DNA of 64,000 nucleotides from Leptotrichia sp. oral taxon 221 (GCF_018128245.1 NZ_CP072378.1:1-64000), one strand, 5' to 3'; numbered from the stretch's first letter, positions 33,039 to 42,626 are shown. Notes: generated by a model from the letters alone, not told the origin. Translations and numbers: made by a program.

Positions 33039-33455
33039 ATGAAAAAAATCGTAACATTATTTATTCTTGCAAGTGCTGTTTCATTCTCAGCTAGAAAAGT
33101 TGAAAAAGCTCCAGTTAAAACATCTGGTGATGTAGTAGCTAAATTCAATGCTTTAGAAGCTTCTTATGCTAAATTAGTTGAAACTGAAAATGCAGAATTT
33201 GCAAAATTAAGAGCAACAGCAGAAAGAGCATCTGCACAATTGGAACAAAAACAACAAATGAAAGCTAAAATTGAAGAAAGAATTGCTAAAATTGAAGGTG
33301 CAGCAAACGCTAAATACTTCAAAGAACAATATTCTAGCTTAGTTAAAGAATACAACAATGTTGTTAAAGCATTAGATCAAGAAATCAACGCTTTAAGCAA
33401 AACTGTAGATAACTACAACACAATATTACAATTAAAAGAAGGAAGTGGACAATAA
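33039..33455 (+). CDS. FadA-like adhesin 1
   Basis: The 138-residue protein has a short signal peptide (MKKIVTLFILASAVSFSA) and a mature chain that is an almost continuous alpha-helical hairpin. The pattern FNALEASYAKLVETENAEFA, AERASAQLEQ, EGAANAKYFKEQYSSL and VKEYNNV follows that of Fusobacterium nucleatum FadA (AEY-type helix, then AN.+FY/F+.QY). FadA binds E-cadherin and forms filaments; whether this homologue binds the same target is unknown. GGGAGGAAG precedes the start. The second FadA-like gene begins one base after its stop. Confidence 0.78.
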   Translation: MKKIVTLFILASAVSFSARKVEKAPVKTSGDVVAKFNALEASYAKLVETENAEFAKLRATAERASAQLEQKQQMKAKIEERIAKIEGAANAKYFKEQYSSLVKEYNNVVKALDQEINALSKTVDNYNTILQLKEGSGQ

Positions 33456-33456
33456 T

Positions 33457-33837
33457 ATGAAAAAAAGATTAGCAGTATTATTAGGTGTATTAGCTTTAAG
33501 TAGTTTTTCATTCGCAGCACCTACATCAGTAGAAAGCAGCTTAAATAACTTAGAAGCTCAATTACAAAAATTGGAACAAATGGAAAATGCAAAATTTGCT
33601 CAAGAACAAGCAAAAGCTGAAGCAGCTCAAGCTAGATTGGACAACTTGCAAAAAATGGATTCAGTAATTGATCAAAGAATAGCTGATATCGATGCTAACG
33701 TTGATACAACTATTTTCAATAAAGAATTCAAAGAAAAAGAAGCACAATATAAATCATTAAAAGCAGAAATTTCTAAAGAAATCGAAAAAGAACAAAAAGT
33801 TTTAGAAAACTTTGAATTATTGAAATCTTTAAGATAA
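33457..33837 (+). CDS. FadA-like adhesin 2
   Basis: The 126-residue protein has signal peptide MKKRLAVLLGVLALSSFSFA and a helical hairpin with LNNLEAQLQKLEQMENAKFA, the heptad-like AKAEAAQARLDNL and FNKEFKEKEAQYKSL, ending FELLKSLR, which resembles FadA's end FEKIQALR. The ATG at 33457 is chosen: GGAAGTGG at 33441-33448, within the end of the preceding gene, is its ribosome binding site, whereas the GTG at 33445 lies inside that site. It is cotranscribed with adhesin 1 and closed by a terminator. Confidence 0.8.
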   Translation: MKKRLAVLLGVLALSSFSFAAPTSVESSLNNLEAQLQKLEQMENAKFAQEQAKAEAAQARLDNLQKMDSVIDQRIADIDANVDTTIFNKEFKEKEAQYKSLKAEISKEIEKEQKVLENFELLKSLR

Positions 33838-33855
33838 TTAAATGAATGTTTGCTG

Positions 33856-33885
33856 GTGCTAGATTTTATCTAGCACTTTTTTTTT
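33856..33885 (+). terminator. Strong intrinsic terminator after FadA-like gene 2
   Basis: GTGCTAGA (33856-33863) pairs perfectly with TCTAGCAC (33869-33876) and nine T residues follow. Confidence 0.9.
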
Positions 33886-33937
33886 GAAAAAGTTTTAAAA
33901 ATGTTTTTAGGAAACACTATGAAAAATCTTAAAGATA

Positions 33938-33946
33938 TGGTATAAT
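33938..33946 (+). promoter_or_regulatory. Extended -10 promoter for the third FadA-like gene
   Basis: TGG-TATAAT at 33938-33946 is an extended -10 element; no good -35 box is seen. The leader (about 33953-34038) contains a G/C-rich patch, CCATCGGCTAGGAAGATCGG at about 33973-33992, that stands out in this A/T-rich DNA. Confidence 0.55.
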
Positions 33947-34038
33947 TTAATCAAAATGGAGAAGCAACTATTGCCATCGGCTAGGAAGATCGGTGTGAGA
34001 AAAAATTAAAAATTAATATAATTAATAGGAGGAAGAAA

Positions 34039-34440
34039 ATGAAAAAGGCATTATTTATGTTAGTAGGAATGACACTTTTGTCTTCAGTGTCATATTCTGC
34101 ACCAGTTAAAAATACAAACACAAACAGTTTAGAATCAAGTTTGAATGCAATTGAAAATAAATTTAATGATTTATTACAAAAAGAAGCTCAAAAGAAAGCT
34201 GAATTCCAAAATGAAAAAGATAGATTGGAAAAAGAAGTTGAAGACTTGCAAAATAAATTGATTGGAAAAGAAAAATTACAAGAAAAATTGAAAAAAGATT
34301 CAGAAGTTAGATGGCACAGAGATGAATACAAAAAAATCTTGAAAAACTACGATGAATATTACAAAAACTTAGAAAAAACAATCGTACAAAAACAAACTAG
34401 AATCGCTGAATTGGAAACTCTTTTATCAGTAATGCAATAA
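34039..34440 (+). CDS. FadA-like adhesin 3
   Basis: The 133-residue protein starts with a signal peptide (MKKALFMLVGMTLLSSVSYS-A) and is otherwise a long charged helical hairpin: SLESSLNAIENKFNDLLQKE, a Glu/Lys coiled coil, WHRDEYKKILKNYDEYYKNL and a terminal ELETLLSVMQ. The arrangement matches the two FadA-like genes just upstream, though the sequence is more diverged and more strongly charged. It has its own promoter and is followed by two further exported proteins. AGGAGGAAG precedes the start. Confidence 0.68.
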   Translation: MKKALFMLVGMTLLSSVSYSAPVKNTNTNSLESSLNAIENKFNDLLQKEAQKKAEFQNEKDRLEKEVEDLQNKLIGKEKLQEKLKKDSEVRWHRDEYKKILKNYDEYYKNLEKTIVQKQTRIAELETLLSVMQ

Positions 34441-34501
34441 TTTGTGTTAATGTTTAAGAGAAGATAGGGTTAAAATAAAAAAAGAAGAAGAGGAGATAAA
34501 A

Positions 34502-34966
34502 ATGAAAAAAACTTTATTTTTAGGATTAATCTTGGCTGCTTCAGTTCAAATGTTTGGAGCGAGTGCACAAGATTTATTAAAAGAAGCTAGAAACGATTAT
34601 TACAAAAATTTAAATAAAAAAGCTGAACCAGTGAAAGTAAAAAGAGAAAAAGTAGTTAAAGATGCGCAAAAAGCAATGGATGAAGCTAGAAAAGAAATGT
34701 CAGATGGGACAGTAGACGAATACTTAGATCAAAAAGAAGAAGCACCAAAACCAAAAACTCCGATGGAAAGATTACAATACAATTCAGAAAAAGCAGCTGA
34801 CAAAGTTGATTTTTATGAAAGAGTAGTAAGAAGTGTTAAGAGAGAAGAAGTTGAAGTTAGTGGATATAATGATGTATTAGGAAGAACTAATCCTAAAAAA
34901 GTTGATATTAACAAAAAAGGTGCTAAAAAAGTAGTAAAAAAAGCAGTAAAAACTAAAAAGAAATAA
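34502..34966 (+). CDS. Exported Lys-rich helical protein of unknown function
   Basis: The 154-residue protein has signal peptide MKKTLFLGLILAASVQMFGA, a helical, charged mature part (QDLLKEARNDYYKNLNKK, then a DGTVDEYLDQKEEAPKPKTP segment) and a very basic tail (KKGAKKVVKKAVKTKKK). No known family is recognised; the position after three FadA-like genes and the helical character suggest a periplasmic or surface role. The basic tail could contact anionic polymers, which is speculation. AGAGGAG precedes the start. Confidence 0.65.
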   Translation: MKKTLFLGLILAASVQMFGASAQDLLKEARNDYYKNLNKKAEPVKVKREKVVKDAQKAMDEARKEMSDGTVDEYLDQKEEAPKPKTPMERLQYNSEKAADKVDFYERVVRSVKREEVEVSGYNDVLGRTNPKKVDINKKGAKKVVKKAVKTKKK

Positions 34967-35017
34967 TAAATTAAAGTAAAAAATAAAAAGCCAATTGGTT
35001 ATGAAAGGAAAAGAAAA

Positions 35018-35422
35018 ATGAAAAAAATTATTGGAATTGCAGCATTGTCAGTATTAGCAGTATGTCAATTGTCATATTCAGCTGGAAAAACAAATAATGA
35101 TGCGGCTATACAAAGATTATTAAAAGTAGCAAAACAAAGACAAGCTGAACAAGCAGTAGAAGTAACTCCAGTGGAAGTAACTGGAACAACAACAAGTGCT
35201 ACACCTAGAGTAAAAAGAGTTAACTCTAAAAAAGCTGAAATTAAAGCAATGAAAGCTAAAGAAAAAAATATGACTGAAAGCGAAAAAATGGATGTAGAAA
35301 TTCAAAGAATTAAAAAAAGAGTAACTCAAATCAATAACAACATTGATACATTCAATAAAAATAATGAAATTTTAGAAAAAATGGAACAAAGATTGGATCA
35401 AATCCAAGATAAAATGAAATAA
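35018..35422 (+). CDS. Exported coiled-coil protein of unknown function
   Basis: The 134-residue protein begins with MKKIIGIAALSVLAVCQLSY-SA, a signal peptide. A Thr/Val-rich linker (about 45-70) leads into a coiled coil (about 75-134: EIKAMKAKEKNMTESEKMDV, then IDTFNKNNEILEKMEQRLDQ). The cysteine in VCQLS is not in a convincing lipobox. Family unknown; part of the same exported-protein cluster. A GAAAGGAAA site precedes it. Confidence 0.63.
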   Translation: MKKIIGIAALSVLAVCQLSYSAGKTNNDAAIQRLLKVAKQRQAEQAVEVTPVEVTGTTTSATPRVKRVNSKKAEIKAMKAKEKNMTESEKMDVEIQRIKKRVTQINNNIDTFNKNNEILEKMEQRLDQIQDKMK

Positions 35423-35538
35423 GAAATTTGAAATAGATCCAAACATGTGGTATTATAATAATATGATTATGGACTATTTATAAAAGTTAATGAAATAAAA
35501 ATTTAATATAAAAAGTTCGAAAACGAAAGGAGAATTAA

Positions 35539-35736
35539 ATGAAAAAATTAGTATTATTAGGGGCGTTAGCAACATTAGGAGCAATTTCATGTACAGATGC
35601 TAATGCAATAAATTATTCAACAGCGAGAGTAACTCATGTAGAAGATTACTTAAGAGAAAACAAACCAAATCCAGGTACTAAAAAATATAAATCGCTTGAG
35701 AAAGAGGCGGAAGCATGGAAAGAAAGTCAAGAGTAG
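35539..35736 (+). CDS. Small putative lipoprotein
   Basis: The 65-residue protein begins MKKLVLLGALATLGAISCTD; AISC is an acceptable lipobox, so Cys18 would be lipidated. The mature part is short, polar and helical (YLRENKPNPGTKKYKSLEKE). The last 22 bases overlap the start of the OmpA-domain gene in another frame, which suggests translational coupling, and a joint role at the envelope is plausible. AAAGGAG precedes the start. Confidence 0.6.
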   Translation: MKKLVLLGALATLGAISCTDANAINYSTARVTHVEDYLRENKPNPGTKKYKSLEKEAEAWKESQE

Positions 35737-36254
35737 CAGCAATGTTATCTATGCTGTTAGTTTCAGCACCGACAACAGCTAAAAAAATTACGACAACAAA
35801 CTTGAGAGACGATACTATGAAAACTAATGCAGTTGAAGTAGAAGGAGCGACTCAAAGTGATGATTTAGCTGTAAATCAAACGGCAAAAGCTCAAAATCCT
35901 GCTGAAATAATGGTGTTAGATACGGATAGTTTAAAATTTGATTTTAATAGCGCAACTATAAAAGATGAAAATGTAGGAACATTAAAAAAACTTAAAGATT
36001 ATATTGAGAAAAAGAATTATAAAGTTGCGATATATGGGCATACAGATTCAAAAGGGACTGAATCTTACAACTCAGAACTTTCATTGAGAAGGGCTGAAAA
36101 TGTGGAAGAAAAATTAGTTGAACTTGGATTGGCACCAGAAAGAATAGTGAAAACTATTGGAGAAGGTTCTAAAAAACCTGTAGCTTCTAACGATACCGAA
36201 GAAGGTAGGGCAATGAATAGAAGAATAGAATTAGAATTTTTTGCACAAAAATAA
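35715..36254 (+). CDS. OmpA-family peptidoglycan-binding protein
   Basis: The 179-residue protein has an N-terminal hydrophobic signal-like segment (RVAAMLSMLLVSAPTTA) and a linker of about 45 residues. A C-terminal OmpA domain (about 75-179) carries LKFDFNSATIKDENVGTLKK, YGHTDSKGTESYNSELSLRR (Asp and Arg that bind diaminopimelate or its equivalent) and AMNRRIELEF. Such domains tether the outer membrane to the cell wall. The gene starts inside the lipoprotein gene; GAGGCGGA serves as its ribosome binding site. It lies just before the giant autotransporter. Confidence 0.85.
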   Translation: MERKSRVAAMLSMLLVSAPTTAKKITTTNLRDDTMKTNAVEVEGATQSDDLAVNQTAKAQNPAEIMVLDTDSLKFDFNSATIKDENVGTLKKLKDYIEKKNYKVAIYGHTDSKGTESYNSELSLRRAENVEEKLVELGLAPERIVKTIGEGSKKPVASNDTEEGRAMNRRIELEFFAQK

Positions 36255-36269
36255 TTTTAAATAGCTACT

Positions 36270-36299
36270 ACCACTTTTACTTTTGTAGTAGTGGTTTTG
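36270..36299 (+). terminator. Intrinsic terminator after the OmpA-domain gene
   Basis: ACCAC pairs with GTGGT, with an inner TAC/GTA pairing possible, followed by T residues. It separates the OmpA unit from the autotransporter. Confidence 0.55.
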
Positions 36300-36477
36300 T
36301 CTGTTATTGCACAACGAGAATTTAGATAATAGTTTAAGAGGAAAATAATTTTTCTCTTAAATTATTTTTTTGTTTCTAAATTCCAGACAAATTAAATTAT
36401 TTTAAAAAATTCTAAAATTGGAAAAGTTATAATTAATGTAAATTTGAAACAAATTAAATTTAGGAGAATGTGTAAAT

Positions 36478-39400
36478 ATGACTAATGAACTAAGACAATT
36501 AGCGAAAGATTTAAAAGCTTTTGCGAAGAGATGCAAAGAATTTAAGTACACAGAGAGTGCTTTATTTGCATTTCCTTTATTAGGATTGACATCTTTTGCA
36601 GAAACATCGACAACAGATAAAGCAATCCAAAATCAAAGACAAGAAATATCAACTTCTATAGGTGATATGAGACAACAGTTTAGAAAAATTAAAACTGAAA
36701 ATGACAAGTTAATGAAAGACTATAACTTGGAATTGATCCAATTAATGGAACAAGGAGACCATGTAGTTAAATCGCCTTGGAGCTCTTGGCAATATGGAGC
36801 TAACACAATTTTGAATGATTGGCATGGAAGCTATAAAGGTCGTGGAGATAAGAAAGAGAAATATCCTTATGAGGGTGTGTTGAAGAGAGATTCAAATGCT
36901 TACAATAGATATATTTCTAAAGAAAGCTCAATGTATCAATATTTACCACAAAGTAGTGATCCTTCATCAGCTTCTACAAACTCTAGAAAAGGATATGGTT
37001 CATACGGATTGGCAAGTAACAAAACAGTGCCAGAACCACCTGTATCATTTGAAATATCTGCTAGTATTAAACCTAGAATAGTTAGTAAGGGAGCTATTAC
37101 GGTGCCTGAGCCACAACCAATACAACCTACTTTACCGAAGGCAATTGATTTTAAACCAGTGCAACCTAAAATAACTCCTCCACCATTACCAACTATAAAT
37201 ATACCTCCTATAACACCACCTGGTACTGGAAATGGAGATAACCAATGGGTAAATCAATCAGGAGACGTTGCACCACTTGCTCAACAAAATATGACAGGTG
37301 GAACATTAACAGTAAAAGCGAATGGTACATTATTTGATGTAAGCGCTAATAAAGTGAAAATGGTTGGAGTAGTAGGTTCTTCGCATACAGAAGTAGACAA
37401 TGGAGAACAAATTTTTAACTGGACAGGACTTGGGACTCCTGCTTTAGATCAGTTTGCAGTAATGAAACTTGTTGGAGGGCATCCAGTAAAAATAAATGGA
37501 GTTGCTATAAAATATAGTGGTAATTCTTCTGGAGCTTACGATAGATGGTTATTCCATACAGATGGACATAATGATCATGGAGATTCTACATGGGTTTTGG
37601 ATAATGGAACTACTGTTGATATGGATGGAAAAAATTTAGTAATGTACTCAGCGCAATATCACACACACAGTTGGAATCCTAGTTCGTATCCTACAGAAAA
37701 TAATAATATAGGATTTCAAAATAATGGAAAAATAACAACATCAAATACAGGTTCTGATAACTATTTATGGCTAGCATTAGCGGCTACAGGTGGGTTTGAT
37801 AGAGTTATGTGGTTTGATAATAAAGGAAGTATAACTCTTGGAGGAACAGGAGATACAATAGCTGTAATCGGAAGCGAGTATGCAGCTAAGGGTGGTTTTA
37901 GTTTTATGAATTCAGGAGATATATATCTTAATGGAAATCAACAAAAAGGTATAGTCGTAAATGATAAGCTTCTTAATACTTCGAATTCATCAAATCCAGG
38001 TTATCCAGGGGCAGAAATAATATTAACTAAACCAATAAAAATAACAGGAAGTGAATCTGTAGGAGTTGCTTTTAAAACATTTGTTGATTTGAATGGTGGA
38101 ACTGCAATTAGCCCAGGAGCTTCAGCAAGTACAAATGTTAATGAACAAAATTCAAGTGTTTTAGCATTACCTGCTACATCAAGAGAATCTGTTTTAAATG
38201 TTGAATTTGAAGGAGCTACTAATAAAAAGAATACAGGTCTTTATTTTGAACATGCAAATGCTTCAACAAATCCATTTGAAGTTTCAAATTATACTTTGAA
38301 GTCAACAGATGGAAGTGAAAATGCCATGGTTTATATAAAAAATGGATATGTAAACCTTGCAGCACAAAATCAAGCAGGTAAGGATAATGTTATTACTATA
38401 ACAAGTGGAAGTAGTAATACCGGAGTATATACAGAAGCAGCAGGAAAAACTTTAAATACAGGGGCTAAAATTATAGTAGATAATTCAGATGGTTCTACAG
38501 GTATTTATGCTAAATCTTCTGGAACAGTAACAAATACTGGAGAAATAAATGCAAAAGGAAAATCTGTAAAAGCAATAATTACAGATGCTGCAACAATTAA
38601 TAGTTCAGGTAAAGTTACTGTAGATGGAACAGCTTTAAGCGCTACTGATGGTTCTGTAGGATTAGTAGCTATGAATGGAGGAACATTAAATCAAACTGGA
38701 ACAACAGATATAACTGTAGCAGGTAGTGCTTCTTCAGGTGTTTATGCTGAATCAGCAGGTAGTACTTTGAATTTAACAGGTGGAAAAATAACTGCAAAAG
38801 ATGGAGCATTTAATGTTTATTCAAAAGGTGGATTAGTTAAATTAGATGGAACTGATGTAATAACTGGGCAAAAATCGTTAGCATTTTATACAGACAATAC
38901 AGGAAAAATTGAATTTACAAATGGGATGACAAAAGCTGATATAGCAGGTGGAACAGATGCAAATTCAAGAGGAACTGCATTCTTGTATAAAGGTAATGGA
39001 TATACGAATTTTGATTCATCAGCAATTTCAGCTTGGAAAGCAACTAATTTCAATAACAGTATGGGACATTTAACATTGAATATGAATGAGGGTTCTAGAT
39101 TATTTATTGCACAAGATGTACATATGGATCTTAATAATACAAATCCATCTGGTTTAGTGACTTCGCTTGGTGTAGCTAATATAACAGGAAGTCCTAACTA
39201 TAAAACATTCATGCTTTATTTAAGTGAGTTAAGTTTAAATCAAAATGTTGATTTAGATAATCCTACAGATGCATATAATATGCTTGAAATTGCAAACTCA
39301 AGAATTGAAAATAAAAATACAAATACTATGACAGGTACAACAGCAGGGCAAGTTGCAATGGCTCAAGAAAATGATCCAAGTTATAATAGAAATAAAGTTC

Positions 39401-42400
39401 AGTTAGTAAATAAAGGAACTATTTCATTGAGTGGAGCAAATTCTACAGCTATGTATTCAAAATTTGGTGAATTAACAAATGATGGTGGAACAATTACAGT
39501 GGGAGATAGTTCAGCTGCATTATATGGAAAAGATGATTCTAAAATTGAAAATATAAATGGTGGAGTGATTAACTTAGGAAATGGTTCTACAGGAATTTAC
39601 TCTGAAGGAGATACAGCAGCAGGAGTAACTAATGCAAGTGGAAACTTTAAAGGTTCTGTAAGAAATGATGGAACAATTACAAGTACTGGTAAATCTATAG
39701 GTATTACTTATAAAGGGACAGGAGCAGGTAATACAGATGTAAGAGTTACGAATGATACAAATGGTCAAATTAATTTAGCTGGAGAAGGTTCAGTTGGAAT
39801 ATTTGGACTTGGAGCAAGTTATGGAATTGAAAATAAAGGTCAAATTAATTTAGGAAATTCAAGTAGTTTGACTACAAATCCTAATGTTGGAATTTATACA
39901 CCAGTTGAAAGTGTTAAAGTAACAAATGATGGATCTGGAAAAATAACAACAGGAAGTAATTCAGTAGGTATTTACGGATTTGATATTGACAACGCAGGAC
40001 AAATCACAACTGGAGATAACGGAATTGGAATTTATTCTAAGAAATTATCTACAGGACCATCTACTGTAAATCATACAGGAACAATCACAGTAGGAAATAA
40101 TGACGCAACTGGTATTTTCCTTGAAGATGGAGGAACTTTAAACTTTAATAGTGGTGCGATAAATGTAGGAGATAACTCTTATGGAATAGTTGCAATTGGA
40201 AGTAGTCCATTTAACTATACTAATAATGCAGCGGCAACTGTAACATTAGGAAATGGTTCAACATACTTCTATTCAAATAATCCTACAACAAACTTTACGA
40301 ATAATATTGCATTAAATAATCCTTCAGGAGTAGGAATTTATGGAATATCTTCACCAGGTACAATTGTAAATAATGCAAACTTTACTTTAGGTGATCAAAG
40401 TGTTGGTATTTTGAATACAGGAAATGGTGTAGCTACAAATAATGGTACAATAGTTGTTGGAAATTCAGATACAGGAAATAAAAACTATGCTATTGGTATG
40501 GCTACAACTACAGGAAAAGTAGTAAATAGTGGTTCAGGAGTAATTACAGTAGGAGCAGATGGTATTGGATTATTTGCAGATGGAGCAAATGCACAAGCTG
40601 AAAATGCTGGTACAATTAATATCGCTGGAGATCGTGGAATGGGTATTTACTTAGACCATGGAGCTAAAGGGGTAAATAATGGTACAATTACAACAGTAGG
40701 AACTCCAACAGGAGCAGTTGGTGTAGTTGTGCAACATCAAGCTGAATTGACAAATAATGGTACAATTAATATTAATTCTCCAGATGGATATGCAATGTTT
40801 AAAGCAACTGGTGGGGTAATTAAAAACTATGGTACAATTACTTTAGGAAGTGGAGCAACTGAATCATTTGATCCAACTTCAAAACCTACATCAAAAACAG
40901 CAGGTGGAATTTCAATAAATGCACCAACAGGAGCAACACCAGCAACAACTACAGTTACAACAATAGATCATGGAACTATATCAAGTATAGTATCACCTGA
41001 ACATGTGGTAATTAATAATCCACAAGGACCAGCAGGACCTTCACCTACATCATTAGGAATTTATATTGATACATTAGGTTCAACTAATCCAATTTCAGGT
41101 AACTTAGGATTGATAACAGATGAAGCAGACTTGATTATTGGTACAGAAGCTGCTAGAACTACAAATAGTAAAAATATCGTAGTTTCAGGAGCAGTATTAA
41201 ATCCATATATTCAAATGATGGATGCAAATCCAGGAGTAACATGGAACGCTTATGGTGGATCATTAACTTGGATGGCAACACCATTATATTCTAATGGTCA
41301 ATTAGGATCAGTTGTATTAGCTAAATTACCTTATACAGAATTTGCTGGAAATGAAACAACACCAGTAAATAGTAGTGATACTTACAACTTCTTACATGGA
41401 TTAGACGACAGATATGGAGTTGACTGGTACGGAGATAGAGGAGCTAGAGAAAAACAATTATTCAATAAATTGAATGAAATTGGTAAGAACGAAGAAGCAT
41501 TATTCTATCAAGCAACAGACGAAATGATGGGACACCAATACGGAAACGTTCAACAAAGAATCAATGAAACTGGAAGCTTGTTGGATAAAGAATTCAAATA
41601 CTTACGTAATGATTGGAGAAATCCTTCTAAACAAAATAACAAAATTAAAGTATTTGGTATGAGAAATGAATACAACACAGATACAGCTGGTATCATTGAT
41701 TATACAAGTAATGCTTATGGAGTAGCTTATGTTCATGAAGATGAAACTCTTAAATTAGGAAATTCTTCTGGATGGTATGCAGGAGCTGTTAATAACAGAT
41801 TCAAATTCAAAGACATCGGTGGATCTAGAGAAAATCAAACTATGGTAAAAGCAGGAATCTTTAAAACAATGTCACCTTACATGGATCATAATGGTTCATT
41901 GAGATGGACAATTGCAGGAGATGTTTTTGCAGGTAGAAATGAAATGAAACGTAGATTCTTAGTTGTTGATGATGTATTTGGTGCTAAAGGAAGTTATACT
42001 TCTTATGGTGCTGCGTTTAAAACAGATTTAGGATATGATATTAGAATGTCTGAAAGAACTCATTTGAGACCATATGGTGCGTTGAAAATGGAATATGGAA
42101 GATTTAATAGCATAAAAGAAGATGACGGAGAAGTTAGATTGGAAGTAAAAGGAAATGACTACTTCTCAGTTAAACCAGAAGTTGGAATGGAATTCAAATA
42201 CGTTCAACCAATGGCTGTAAGAACGCAATTATCTGTTGGATTGACAGCTGCTTATGAAAACGAATTAGGAAGAGTTGCAGATGGTAAAAATGTAGCAAGA
42301 GTAAGATTTACAGATGCTGACTGGTTCGGAATCAGAGGAGAAAAAGAAGACAGAAGAGGAAGCGGTAAATTTGACTTGAACATCGGTGTAGATAACACTA

Positions 42401-42483
42401 GATTCGGAGTAACAGCAAACTTAGGATATGACACTAAAGGAAGCAACATCAGAGGTGGAATTGGATTTAGAGCGATTTACTAA
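36478..42483 (+). CDS. Giant type Va autotransporter adhesin
   Basis: The 2001-residue protein opens with the N-terminal segment typical of fusobacterial autotransporters (LAKDLKAFAKRCKEFKYTES) and a signal-like stretch ending LTSFAE. A coiled region (about 45-90), a Pro-rich spacer (about 185-255, e.g. PPPLPTINIPPITPP) and a passenger of about 1400 residues follow. The passenger is rich in Gly, Asn and Thr with recurring beta-helix units such as NNGTITVG and GSTGIYS. The last 280 residues (from about 1720) form the beta-barrel, ending GIGFRAIY with a terminal aromatic. It resembles RadD/Fap2-type adhesins; the ligand is unknown. Confidence 0.9.
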   Translation: MTNELRQLAKDLKAFAKRCKEFKYTESALFAFPLLGLTSFAETSTTDKAIQNQRQEISTSIGDMRQQFRKIKTENDKLMKDYNLELIQLMEQGDHVVKSPWSSWQYGANTILNDWHGSYKGRGDKKEKYPYEGVLKRDSNAYNRYISKESSMYQYLPQSSDPSSASTNSRKGYGSYGLASNKTVPEPPVSFEISASIKPRIVSKGAITVPEPQPIQPTLPKAIDFKPVQPKITPPPLPTINIPPITPPGTGNGDNQWVNQSGDVAPLAQQNMTGGTLTVKANGTLFDVSANKVKMVGVVGSSHTEVDNGEQIFNWTGLGTPALDQFAVMKLVGGHPVKINGVAIKYSGNSSGAYDRWLFHTDGHNDHGDSTWVLDNGTTVDMDGKNLVMYSAQYHTHSWNPSSYPTENNNIGFQNNGKITTSNTGSDNYLWLALAATGGFDRVMWFDNKGSITLGGTGDTIAVIGSEYAAKGGFSFMNSGDIYLNGNQQKGIVVNDKLLNTSNSSNPGYPGAEIILTKPIKITGSESVGVAFKTFVDLNGGTAISPGASASTNVNEQNSSVLALPATSRESVLNVEFEGATNKKNTGLYFEHANASTNPFEVSNYTLKSTDGSENAMVYIKNGYVNLAAQNQAGKDNVITITSGSSNTGVYTEAAGKTLNTGAKIIVDNSDGSTGIYAKSSGTVTNTGEINAKGKSVKAIITDAATINSSGKVTVDGTALSATDGSVGLVAMNGGTLNQTGTTDITVAGSASSGVYAESAGSTLNLTGGKITAKDGAFNVYSKGGLVKLDGTDVITGQKSLAFYTDNTGKIEFTNGMTKADIAGGTDANSRGTAFLYKGNGYTNFDSSAISAWKATNFNNSMGHLTLNMNEGSRLFIAQDVHMDLNNTNPSGLVTSLGVANITGSPNYKTFMLYLSELSLNQNVDLDNPTDAYNMLEIANSRIENKNTNTMTGTTAGQVAMAQENDPSYNRNKVQLVNKGTISLSGANSTAMYSKFGELTNDGGTITVGDSSAALYGKDDSKIENINGGVINLGNGSTGIYSEGDTAAGVTNASGNFKGSVRNDGTITSTGKSIGITYKGTGAGNTDVRVTNDTNGQINLAGEGSVGIFGLGASYGIENKGQINLGNSSSLTTNPNVGIYTPVESVKVTNDGSGKITTGSNSVGIYGFDIDNAGQITTGDNGIGIYSKKLSTGPSTVNHTGTITVGNNDATGIFLEDGGTLNFNSGAINVGDNSYGIVAIGSSPFNYTNNAAATVTLGNGSTYFYSNNPTTNFTNNIALNNPSGVGIYGISSPGTIVNNANFTLGDQSVGILNTGNGVATNNGTIVVGNSDTGNKNYAIGMATTTGKVVNSGSGVITVGADGIGLFADGANAQAENAGTINIAGDRGMGIYLDHGAKGVNNGTITTVGTPTGAVGVVVQHQAELTNNGTININSPDGYAMFKATGGVIKNYGTITLGSGATESFDPTSKPTSKTAGGISINAPTGATPATTTVTTIDHGTISSIVSPEHVVINNPQGPAGPSPTSLGIYIDTLGSTNPISGNLGLITDEADLIIGTEAARTTNSKNIVVSGAVLNPYIQMMDANPGVTWNAYGGSLTWMATPLYSNGQLGSVVLAKLPYTEFAGNETTPVNSSDTYNFLHGLDDRYGVDWYGDRGAREKQLFNKLNEIGKNEEALFYQATDEMMGHQYGNVQQRINETGSLLDKEFKYLRNDWRNPSKQNNKIKVFGMRNEYNTDTAGIIDYTSNAYGVAYVHEDETLKLGNSSGWYAGAVNNRFKFKDIGGSRENQTMVKAGIFKTMSPYMDHNGSLRWTIAGDVFAGRNEMKRRFLVVDDVFGAKGSYTSYGAAFKTDLGYDIRMSERTHLRPYGALKMEYGRFNSIKEDDGEVRLEVKGNDYFSVKPEVGMEFKYVQPMAVRTQLSVGLTAAYENELGRVADGKNVARVRFTDADWFGIRGEKEDRRGSGKFDLNIGVDNTRFGVTANLGYDTKGSNIRGGIGFRAIY

Positions 42484-42522
42484 TGAGAAATGTTTGAGTT
42501 TAGAAATAGCTTAAATAGAAGT

Positions 42523-42558
42523 AAGAGTAGTGGAACTTTGGTTTCACTGCTCTTTTTA
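42523..42558 (+). terminator. Intrinsic terminator of the autotransporter gene
   Basis: AAGAGTAGTG (42523-42532) pairs with CACTGCTCTT (42545-42554), with one G-T wobble, followed by T residues. Confidence 0.8.
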
Positions 42559-42597
42559 TTATATTTTTTATTAATGTTTTACCTAGATATTATATAT

Positions 42598-42626
42598 TTG
42601 ACTAATTGAAAAAAATAAGGTACACT
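42598..42626 (+). promoter_or_regulatory. Promoter for the peptide-binding lipoprotein gene
   Basis: TTGACT at 42598-42603, 17-base spacer, TACACT at 42621-42626, 34 bases before the start codon. Confidence 0.6.
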
